A program made the position numbers and the translations under genes. The notes under the pieces are model-generated. The model was given only the letters and a program-made list of their open reading frames with translations, did not search any database and was not told where the DNA came from. Source: Anoxybacter fermentans (lineage in GTDB: Bacteria > Bacillota > Halanaerobiia > DY22613). From it: a DNA stretch of 64,000 nucleotides. The stretch covers positions 1,302,001 through 1,366,000 of the forward strand of contig NZ_CP016379.1 of assembly GCF_003991135.1 (NCBI RefSeq), written 5' to 3'. Below are positions 57,407 through 64,000 of this stretch, piece by piece (positions within the stretch are counted from its first letter, which is position 1; each line of letters opens with the position of its first letter).

Positions 57407-58611
57407 TTATCAACCCCTCCTTCACGTTCACGAATAATATGACCTAAATCTACCACTCTTTCCACTTCGGATCCAACAGTAAATCTGCTTACCTTAGATG
57501 GACGACGTACTTTTACTTTACCTGTTTCAACATAACTCTGAATCTCTTTTACTGTCATTCCTGCAAGACCTAATTTCTCTACTGTACGTCCTATAGCCCA
57601 ATAATCCCTTTCATGTAAGAGGCACGCCATATCAATTATAGTATTAATAGCTGGGGTTGGAACTCCTAACATCCTACCTAATGAAGAAATAGGTACAAGA
57701 CTCATGGGCACATCTTCATAAATATATCTATGATCAATAGTAGCCGGTGCTTTAATACCATCATACTGACGATTATTTTGAAAGACTTCATATAAAGTAT
57801 TACCCTGAACGCCGTACACTTTACGCATCCAATCACGTGCAGTTAATACATCTACACCCAAACGCAATGCTACTGCCATCCGTTCATCATCAACCATCTG
57901 GGCAAAACGTGCAACTGACGGACTTATACCCTCATGATAATAAGTAAAATCTCCACGTGTCGATTCAATCCGTCCTACATTAAGGATAGTAGGTACTGGA
58001 TGAAAAACAGCTCCAATATTTTCTAGACTGGTCTTGAGAATATTTTTCGCAGGGGTAAACTGAGGAAATACACGGTGAAGCTTGTTATAAACTACTGGGG
58101 TATCTACAGCAGGAAAAGCGGCAATGGGGACTATATTCTTTAAACCAAAAATTCTGGCTTGTGCAGGCCCAATTACCCTGCTAGCATAAAGGAAGGTCTG
58201 AGTTTCTGCAATATAGCATTTCTTTTTAAAACCTTCCTCTTTCAAAATTTGAGCAAATTCTAGTGCCCCACCCGTTCTTCCTGGATTGAGCACCACAATT
58301 TGCCCATCCTCAAGAACCGGTACCAATGCTCTGGCAAAAAACTCGTGAGCTGTCGCTGGTGTTACAATCATAATAATGTCAACACCAGCAATTGCCTGCC
58401 GCAAATCCGTGGTCACTTTTTTCAACTTACCAAAACCATTGAAAACACCGCTTAAGTGAATTCCGCCTATTTTACGAACTGCTTCAATTCTCGTTGCAGT
58501 TTTGTTAAAAAGATTCACCTCATAACCCATAAGGGCAAGATGAGCAGCCATTGCCTGTCCTCCATGTCCCGCACCCAAAACAGCAAACTTTGGCTTACGT
58601 TCAAAAAACAT
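57403..58611 (-). CDS. NAD(P)-dependent opine/octopine dehydrogenase-family protein
   Basis: The family forms or cleaves N-(carboxyalkyl) amino acids with NAD(P)H. The 402-residue product has the Rossmann motif VLGAGHGGQAMAAHLA, then TPATAHEFFARALVP and GRTGGALEFAQIL, and the catalytic domain with HPVPTILNVGRIESTRGDFTYYHEGISPS, in which the HxxN-RIE stretch and YxEG match opine dehydrogenases. AAGGAGGG precedes the start. Coupling with a B12 mutase-like gene suggests a shared amino-acid pathway that cannot be named from this window. Confidence 0.85.
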   Translation of the reverse strand: MFFERKPKFAVLGAGHGGQAMAAHLALMGYEVNLFNKTATRIEAVRKIGGIHLSGVFNGFGKLKKVTTDLRQAIAGVDIIMIVTPATAHEFFARALVPVLEDGQIVVLNPGRTGGALEFAQILKEEGFKKKCYIAETQTFLYASRVIGPAQARIFGLKNIVPIAAFPAVDTPVVYNKLHRVFPQFTPAKNILKTSLENIGAVFHPVPTILNVGRIESTRGDFTYYHEGISPSVARFAQMVDDERMAVALRLGVDVLTARDWMRKVYGVQGNTLYEVFQNNRQYDGIKAPATIDHRYIYEDVPMSLVPISSLGRMLGVPTPAINTIIDMACLLHERDYWAIGRTVEKLGLAGMTVKEIQSYVETGKVKVRRPSKVSRFTVGSEVERVVDLGHIIREREGGVDN

Positions 58612-58734
58612 TTAAATCCCTCCTTTTTATTCGATATACCGACCTCCTTAATAGCTAGAAAAAATTATTTGACATAATATTATTATACTACACTTCGCAA
58701 AATGTATCAAATACTTCTTAGATAATACCCATAT

Positions 58735-58891
58735 GATTAAACTGCAAAAAGCTAATTTTAATCGCTATTAAAATTTTTCGTTAAACCACCTTAATGAGAT
58801 TAAAAAGAATGGCCTCATATGAGGATGTGATGAGTTAATGTTCGAAAAATTTCTTTATAAAGCGAAAAAATTAGCTTTTTGCAATAAAATC
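58735..58891 (+). mobile_element. MITE copy K (157 bp, decayed)
   Basis: The ends are GATTAAACTGC and GCAATAAAATC; flanks CCATAT and CTATAT agree at five of six. One hairpin with GAGGATG at the loop remains. Confidence 0.75.
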
Positions 58892-58983
58892 CTATATAAA
58901 AATAGATAATTCCCCTAAAAAATTATATGTACAGATTAAGAAAAATAGAATATCTTTTCTTTAAAAATTATATAAAAATTATT

Positions 58984-60378
58984 GGCTCTCCGTCAAATGT
59001 TGTGAAAGATAAGTTGGCTCCGTTGAATTGATTGGTAAATTGATTTTGAAATAAACATTTAAATTTAATAACTTAACATTGCATTAAATACTCTTCTCCT
59101 TAGATTCATAACATTTGGAACACCATATCCAATCCTTTTGATCAATTTAATCTTGTTATTGATACCCTCAGCAAAGCCATTGGTTATCTTAGTCTTAAAA
59201 TAATTTAGTATTTTTTCTTCCCATCTTTGTATTATCTTTTTTACCTGGTAAAAAGGCATCAGCTTGCTTTTTATTACTTCTTTATACCACCTTTTTAGAG
59301 CTCTGGTGGCTTCTTTCACATCATCTAGCTGCAATAGGTCTCTGAATTCCTCTTTTAATTCCCAGGCCTTTTCTAGAGCTGGACTGAGTTCAAATAATTT
59401 GATGAGCTTTTCATGTTCTTCATCTGTCAATTCTTCAGCTCGTTTTTGGAGTAATAAACGACTTTGAAAAAACTTTCTTCTCTGATGATTATTTACTGTT
59501 TGTTGAACTTGTTTTCTAACTTCATCAAGGGCTCTGTTCATTAAAGTTACAAGATGAAATTTATCTATAACAATTTTTGCATGAGTAAATGCTGCATCTG
59601 CTACTGCTTTGAACGGCCGCCACATATCCATAGAGATCGATTGAATCTGTCGTCTTTGTTCATCTTCCCAACAATTAAAGTAGTCAATTAAATCATCCTT
59701 TTTGCGAGTAGGTAAAATGTCAATTAACTCCCGATTAATTGGATCTGTAATGCTAACTCCATATTTATGGCGTTTTAAAACTGCAAATTCATCGATACTG
59801 ATGGCTTTTAATTGACTAAGTTTTGAAACTTGTTGTTTAATGAGAGGGTCAACTACTTTTTTAACTGCATTATTAACAGCTGTATAACTTAACCCGTTTT
59901 CTCTAGCAACTTTAGAATAATCCTTGCTGACAGTTTCTTTAGCAAGATATTTATCAAAGCGTTTGGTTTTACGGGCATATTTATCAATACTTTCATATTT
60001 TTCAGGGATACCCCTCTTATGACAATAAGGACAACGATATCTTTTCTTTAGAAGTCTAATGATTACTAGTTTACCTCTTATGGGGATGTCTCTAATATTT
60101 TGCCATTTTGTATCATGGATTTTATTAGTGATATTACCACACTGAGGACACACAATGTGATTTTTCTTTGCTTCAGCGATAAAAATATATCTGTCCTCCG
60201 TTGAAATAATTTCAGTTGCAATAATGTCTGGCAAATCAAGAAATTTTATGATATTATTATATTGCATTTGCTGGACTCCTTTCTTTGGTTTTTAGTTCGC
60301 AACTAATTAATTCAACGGAGCCAGCAAATGCCTTTTTATTTTTTATAATTTTTTCTTCACAACATTAATTATAGACCC
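58984..60378 (-). mobile_element. Complete ISL3-type insertion sequence (1395 bp)
   Basis: The outer inverted repeats share ATGTTGTGAA and GG-TCT positions (58984-59006 against 60356-60378). Inner inverted repeats of 20 bp (59015-59034 and 60303-60322) differ at two bases. The exact 8-bp duplication AAATTATT lies at 58976-58983 and 60379-60386. The transposase frame is intact. Confidence 0.92.
59065..60267 (-). CDS. ISL3-family transposase
   Basis: The 400-residue protein has an N-terminal zinc-binding region (CPQCG, CPYCH), a helix-turn-helix part and the DDE-type core with ISIDEFAVLKRHKYG (first Asp), SMDMWRPF (second Asp) and a C-terminal KTKITNGFAEGINNKIKLIKRIGYG (catalytic Glu). AAAGGAG precedes the start. 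All parts of the family are present, so the element may be active. Confidence 0.94.
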   Translation of the reverse strand: MQYNNIIKFLDLPDIIATEIISTEDRYIFIAEAKKNHIVCPQCGNITNKIHDTKWQNIRDIPIRGKLVIIRLLKKRYRCPYCHKRGIPEKYESIDKYARKTKRFDKYLAKETVSKDYSKVARENGLSYTAVNNAVKKVVDPLIKQQVSKLSQLKAISIDEFAVLKRHKYGVSITDPINRELIDILPTRKKDDLIDYFNCWEDEQRRQIQSISMDMWRPFKAVADAAFTHAKIVIDKFHLVTLMNRALDEVRKQVQQTVNNHQRRKFFQSRLLLQKRAEELTDEEHEKLIKLFELSPALEKAWELKEEFRDLLQLDDVKEATRALKRWYKEVIKSKLMPFYQVKKIIQRWEEKILNYFKTKITNGFAEGINNKIKLIKRIGYGVPNVMNLRRRVFNAMLSY

Positions 60379-60391
60379 AAATTATTTTAAC

Positions 60392-60421
60392 AAATAAGAG
60401 AGAGTCCATGAGGACCCTCTC
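60392..60421 (-). terminator. Intrinsic terminator of the EF-G-like gene
   Basis: Stem GAGAGGGTCC / GGACTCTCTC with a TCAT loop is followed on the minus strand by TTATTTG. Confidence 0.75.
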
Positions 60422-60430
60422 CTTTTAAGA

Positions 60431-62515
60431 TTATTCTTCTTTTTCAGCTGCCCGAGCAGCAATAATTTCTTCAGCCTGCTTTTCAGGTACTTTTTCATAA
60501 TGACTGTACTTCATGGTAAAGGTACCCTGTCCACCAGTCATAGACTTCAATTCAATAGCATAATTCCAAATTTCAGCTAAAGGAGCCTGCGCACGGATTA
60601 ACTGACCATCTTCACATGGTTCCATACCCAAAATTTTACCTCTCTTACTGGTCATATGGCCCATAATGTCACCCATCATCTCTTCCGGAACGATTATTTC
60701 AAGTTCCATAATTGGCTCAAGGAGAATCGGCTTAGCCTGTTCCATACCTTTCTTGAAAGCTTTAGAAGCGGCAATTTTGAATGCCATCTCAGAAGAGTCT
60801 ACTGGGTGATAGGACCCATCATAAACCACGGTCTTAACATCTACAACTGGATAACCGGCCAGTACCCCTGCCTCCATAGCTTCTTTAACACCTTTCTCAA
60901 CAGCAGGGATATATTGACTTGGAATAGCACCACCAAATATTTCTTCATCAAATGCAAAACCTTCACCTCTTGGCAGAGGTTCCATTCTCATTAGAACGTG
61001 TCCGTATTGACCTTTACCACCGGTTTGTTTCTTATATTTTTCTTCAACCTGAGTTTTTACAGTTATGGTTTCCCGATAAGGAATCTTAGGAGCACGAATT
61101 TCAAACTCAACATTGAATTTCCGCTTGATAATATCGCGAACTACTTCGATATGCTGTGAACCCATACTCTTTACGATTAACTCTTTAGTTTCAGTGTTAT
61201 GCTCTACCTCAAAGGTTGGATCCTCTTCAGCATATTTGTTAAGAGCAGTACCTACCTTCTCTTCATCTCCCTCTTTCTTCGCATAAACAGCTACAGAATA
61301 CATTGGTTCAGGGAACTTAATAGCCGGATATTGTATTGGAGCATTAATATCACAGAGAGTATCACCAGTTTCTGTTACACTTAATTTAGCTACAGCAGCA
61401 ATGTCTCCGGCAATTACTTCAGTCGTTTGCTCCTGTTCTTTACCCTTCATAAAGTATACTTTACCAACTTTTTCTTTTTGGTCTTTGTTTACATTAAAAT
61501 ATTCAGTATCAGAACTAAGTTTACCAGAGAGAACTTTAAAAATACTCAACCGGCCAACAAATGGATCTACAATAGTCTTAACAACAAATGCACTCATTGG
61601 AGCATTTACACTAATCTCGCGAACCTCTTCTTCTTCGGTACCTGGTTTAAAACCTTTTACTATACCTTTAGCATTTGGAGCAGGCATAGTTTCAATGATA
61701 TAATCCATTAAAATTTCAACACCAGTACAGGTAGTAGCTGCACCTGCGAGAACAGGAACAACCTGACTGTTTTTTACAGCTTTGCCCAATACTGGAATTA
61801 ACTCTTCGTCGGAGAGAGGCTCTTCTTCTAAATATTTCATTAATAATTCATCATCAGTCTCTACTAATGCTTCAACTAACATCATCCGATATTCTTCCAT
61901 ATCGTCCTGAACTTCGGCAGGAATATCGGTAGTTTCTTTAATAAGTTTACCTTCTTCATCATAATAATAAGCTTTTTTCTTCAAAATATCAACCACACCT
62001 TTGAATTCGGTGGCAGCACCAATTGGAATCACAACAGGTACTACATTTTGTCCGAAGTTTTCTTGTAATTCATCAATTGCCTTTCGAAAGTCAGCACTTT
62101 CGCGATTCATCTTGTTGACAAATACAATCTTAGGCAATTCATATTCGTCAGCCATCCGCCAATATCTCTTTGTATCAATTTCAACACCAGAAGCTGCACA
62201 GACTAAAATGATTACACCATCAGCAACACGTAAACTACCACGAACGTCACCGATAAAATCACTGTAACCAGGTGCATCAATAATGTTTATCTTATGATCT
62301 TTATAAAGAACAGGCAAATAAGAAGCATTAATTGAAACCTTACGATTTTTCTCTTCAGGAGTCCAATCAGAAGCAGTTGTTCCATCATCTACTTTACCTA
62401 AACGACTAACTACTCCACATCTGTAGAGCATAGCTTCTGTTAAGGAAGTTTTACCAGCTCCGCTATGAGAAACGAGAGCTATATTTCTAATTTGTTCAGT
62501 TTTCTGTACTTTCAT
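60431..62515 (-). CDS. Elongation factor G-like GTPase
   Basis: The 694-residue protein has all EF-G domains. G1 reads SHSGAGKTSLTEA rather than the usual AHIDAGKTT, G3 is DAPGYSDF and G4 is NKMNRE. Domain II follows near residue 290, and domain IV (GGKGQYGHVLMRMEP, GAIPSQYIPAVEKGVKEA) is complete. These features match the EF-G paralogue group common in Clostridia and Thermotogae rather than the main fusA of the str operon, which is not here. ATG 62515 has GGTGG 8 bp upstream. Whether it works in elongation, recycling or back-translocation is undecided. Confidence 0.88.
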   Translation of the reverse strand: MKVQKTEQIRNIALVSHSGAGKTSLTEAMLYRCGVVSRLGKVDDGTTASDWTPEEKNRKVSINASYLPVLYKDHKINIIDAPGYSDFIGDVRGSLRVADGVIILVCAASGVEIDTKRYWRMADEYELPKIVFVNKMNRESADFRKAIDELQENFGQNVVPVVIPIGAATEFKGVVDILKKKAYYYDEEGKLIKETTDIPAEVQDDMEEYRMMLVEALVETDDELLMKYLEEEPLSDEELIPVLGKAVKNSQVVPVLAGAATTCTGVEILMDYIIETMPAPNAKGIVKGFKPGTEEEEVREISVNAPMSAFVVKTIVDPFVGRLSIFKVLSGKLSSDTEYFNVNKDQKEKVGKVYFMKGKEQEQTTEVIAGDIAAVAKLSVTETGDTLCDINAPIQYPAIKFPEPMYSVAVYAKKEGDEEKVGTALNKYAEEDPTFEVEHNTETKELIVKSMGSQHIEVVRDIIKRKFNVEFEIRAPKIPYRETITVKTQVEEKYKKQTGGKGQYGHVLMRMEPLPRGEGFAFDEEIFGGAIPSQYIPAVEKGVKEAMEAGVLAGYPVVDVKTVVYDGSYHPVDSSEMAFKIAASKAFKKGMEQAKPILLEPIMELEIIVPEEMMGDIMGHMTSKRGKILGMEPCEDGQLIRAQAPLAEIWNYAIELKSMTGGQGTFTMKYSHYEKVPEKQAEEIIAARAAEKEE

Positions 62516-62781
62516 AAACTTTACCACCGTCCTTTTTTAATTTGAAAGTTCAAAATATTATAATTGTTAAACTTGTACAGTGATCAAAGAGAACCAAATA
62601 AAAGATAAAATCTTTCCCCCTTCCCTTCATTATCATAAGCTAAATTTTTTAAAACATTGACCTCCGGTCCAAAGTAAATATAGCTGAAATTTTTCGATAA
62701 TTTAATATTCGGGGGAGTATGCTATTTTTCCTGCTTATATTTACAGAATTCTTTTAATTCTCCGTCATAAAATATGTCAAT
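62516..62781. other. Intergenic sequence upstream of the EF-G-like gene
   Basis: A weak promoter candidate lies on the minus strand near 62555-62590 (TTGATC and TATAAT, about 19 bp apart). Otherwise nothing is recognised. Confidence 0.35.
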
Positions 62782-63099
62782 TTACTTCTTACGTGTCCAG
62801 CGTTCCGCATCCCGTGTTCGGTACTTATCCATCATCTTTTTAAATGCATCTTCTAAGTCAATATCCATCGAGTTAGCCATACAACAAAGGATAAAGAGGA
62901 TATCAGCCAGTTCCAATGCTAGATTACCTTCTTTTTCTGTGGGCTTTTTAGGTTTTTCACCAAAAAGATGATTTATTTCCCGGGCCAGCTCTCCCACTTC
63001 TTCAGTTAACCGGGCCAGCATAGAAAGCGGATGCCAGTAACCCTCTTCAAATTGACTTATCCAACGGTCAACCTCAGCCTGAGCCTCTTTTATCTCCAT
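62782..63099 (-). CDS. MazG-like nucleotide pyrophosphohydrolase
   Basis: The 105-residue protein has LTEEVGELAREINHLFG and LALELADILFILCCMANSMDI, the ExxE and ExxD metal-binding motifs of all-alpha NTP pyrophosphatases, similar to short YpjD-type MazG proteins. It should hydrolyse a non-canonical or damaged NTP; the substrate is unknown. GAGGAGGGG precedes the start. Confidence 0.88.
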   Translation of the reverse strand: MEIKEAQAEVDRWISQFEEGYWHPLSMLARLTEEVGELAREINHLFGEKPKKPTEKEGNLALELADILFILCCMANSMDIDLEDAFKKMMDKYRTRDAERWTRKK

Positions 63100-63233
63100 A
63101 CTTTAAAATGACCCCTCCTCTCCCACTTTAAATTATCCCAAATTTTATCAATAAATTTATAGTGGTATTTAAATTTCAGATGATATTTTATAAATTCAGT
63201 CCTTATGAAGCTATTAGTTATCAACTAAAATAT

Positions 63234-63419
63234 AATTAAACTGCAAAAAGCTAATTTTGAGCGACATAGAAATTTTTCGTTAAACCATCTTAGTGAGATT
63301 TCAATCGAAATAAGGTCTCATCACAGGATGTAATGAGCCAATCAAGGGTCAGGATGACCCATTTCGATGGTTCGAAAAATTTCTCTTAAAGCGAAAAATT
63401 AGCTTTTTGTAGTAAAATC
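63234..63419 (+). mobile_element. MITE copy L (186 bp)
   Basis: Exact duplication AAATAT flanks it (63228-63233 and 63420-63425). Both hairpins have AGGAT loops, and the second stem is GGGTC/GACCC where other copies have GGGCC/GGCCC. It lies between divergent genes. Confidence 0.85.
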
Positions 63420-63528
63420 AAATATTATTATTCTGTAAATCTATCCATTTTCCCTTTTTTTATTTGGAAAAATATATTATCATAATTAATGAACATGGGA
63501 AGAACCACTCCAGAAAGGAGAATTTTAG

Positions 63529-64000
63529 ATGATTATCGGAATTGATGTTGGTGGCACCCACACAGATGGAGTGCTGATTAAAAATGGACAGGTAACAAAA
63601 ACTGGAAAAGTGGTAACCAGACGTGATGATTTAAAGGAGAGTATCCTGGAAGTTTTAGATGAACTATTGGTTGGGCAGGATGAAAAAAAAATTGAACGGA
63701 TTGTATTCAGTACCACACTGACCACTAATTTAATAGCTCAGAGAAAATATCCACCAACCGGCCTTGTTCTCATTCCTGGACCCGGAATGAAACCTGATTG
63801 GTTAAAGCTTGGAACGATTAACTGGTTATTGAAAGGTTCTATTGACCATCGGGGCCGGAAGGTGATGGACTTAGAACAAAATGAGCTAAAAAGTTTTTTA
63901 GAAGAATTGGCTACTTCCGGTATTGTTGATCTGGCTATTGTGGGAAAGTTTTCAACCCGCAACCCTTCCTTGGAAGAGAAATTAGAATCCTTTATCCGTG
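63529..64000 (+). CDS. Hydantoinase/oxoprolinase family protein, N-terminal part
   Basis: The frame starts at ATG 63529 (AAAGGAG 8 bp upstream) and runs off the window. It reads MIIGIDVGGTHTDGVLIKNG and later IVFSTTLTTNLIAQRKYPPTGL, the ATP-binding start of HyuA-type N-methylhydantoinase or oxoprolinase A subunits. Such enzymes open cyclic amides with ATP. The substrate cannot be told from this part. It is the first plus-strand gene after a long minus-strand run and probably starts a new unit. Confidence 0.88.
   Translation, partial: MIIGIDVGGTHTDGVLIKNGQVTKTGKVVTRRDDLKESILEVLDELLVGQDEKKIERIVFSTTLTTNLIAQRKYPPTGLVLIPGPGMKPDWLKLGTINWLLKGSIDHRGRKVMDLEQNELKSFLEELATSGIVDLAIVGKFSTRNPSLEEKLESFIR

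Noticed and set aside
63525-63962. Minus-strand frames of 66 and 74 codons near the right edge
   Set aside because: They lie opposite the hydantoinase/oxoprolinase start, which has a ribosome site and clear family motifs.

Overview
The window looks like the chromosome of a low-G+C anaerobic Firmicute. Halanaerobiales or a neighbouring clostridial line fits best: most genes lie on one strand, clear Shine-Dalgarno sites precede most starts, three classical Gram-positive riboswitches are present (TPP, FMN, SAM-I), and there is a PrkC/PP2C/FHA set and a yicC-remA-gmk-rpoZ-coaBC cluster. No rRNA, tRNA or CRISPR array was recognised. Genus and species are not claimed.

Layout. 1-2.5 kb (+): an edge-truncated DUF5685-like protein with a Cys/His-rich tail, a DUF502-like membrane protein, a polyprenyl-synthase homologue with a damaged second Asp motif, and an A24 prepilin peptidase. 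2.5-9.7 kb (-): one locus for an exported [NiFe] hydrogenase (Tat-signal small subunit, large subunit, maturation protease, HypA, HypB, TatA, TatC, then HypC, HypD, HypE after a terminator), with a strong promoter and a palindrome upstream. 10-19 kb (-): methyltransferase, a small protein, thiN, thiT under a TPP riboswitch, and the ribD-ribE-ribBA-ribH operon under an FMN riboswitch. 18.3-31.5 kb (-): a conserved housekeeping run rpe-rsgA-prkC-PP2C-FHA-rlmN-rsmB-DUF6391-zinc peptidase-DUF116-fmt-def-priA. 31.5-41.2 kb: an accessory block (flippase-like protein, metG, a broken IS1182-type transposase, metK under a SAM riboswitch, sfsA, lgt, a GH13 glucosidase). 41.5-44.7 kb: coaBC-rpoZ-gmk-remA-yicC. 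45-50 kb: a frameshifted P-type ATPase and, on the + strand, an RqcH-like protein. 50-53.7 kb: a MacB/FtsX-type ABC module. 54-58.6 kb: a siroheme/ferredoxin-like protein, a Crp-type regulator, a B12-binding mutase-like protein and an opine-dehydrogenase-like protein. 59-60.4 kb: an intact ISL3-type insertion sequence with an exact 8-bp target duplication. 60.4-64 kb: an EF-G-like GTPase, a MazG-like protein and the start of a hydantoinase/oxoprolinase.

The most unusual feature is a set of dispersed palindromic repeats. A MITE-like family of about 220 bp occurs eleven times as a whole or near-whole element, plus two reduced relics. Most copies are flanked by 6-7 bp A/T-rich target duplications. 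A second family of about 225 bp occurs three times; at two sites it sits between direct repeats of 16 and 25 bp that are themselves palindromic terminator-like sequences overlapping a stop codon. Two copies of the second family carry the first family nested at the same position, and the third copy is an empty site. Both families carry small hairpins whose loops read AGGAN closed by a C-G pair, the same shape as the CAGGA(U/A/C)G loops of CsrB-type RNAs. One MITE end supplies the last six codons and the stop codon of coaBC.

Co-working groups: hydrogenase structural, maturation and Tat genes form an export unit for one enzyme; thiT with thiN salvages and activates thiamine; the rib genes make riboflavin; prkC, the PP2C phosphatase and the FHA protein form a phospho-signalling unit; coaBC to yicC and priA to rpe look like two halves of a conserved supercluster separated by the accessory block.
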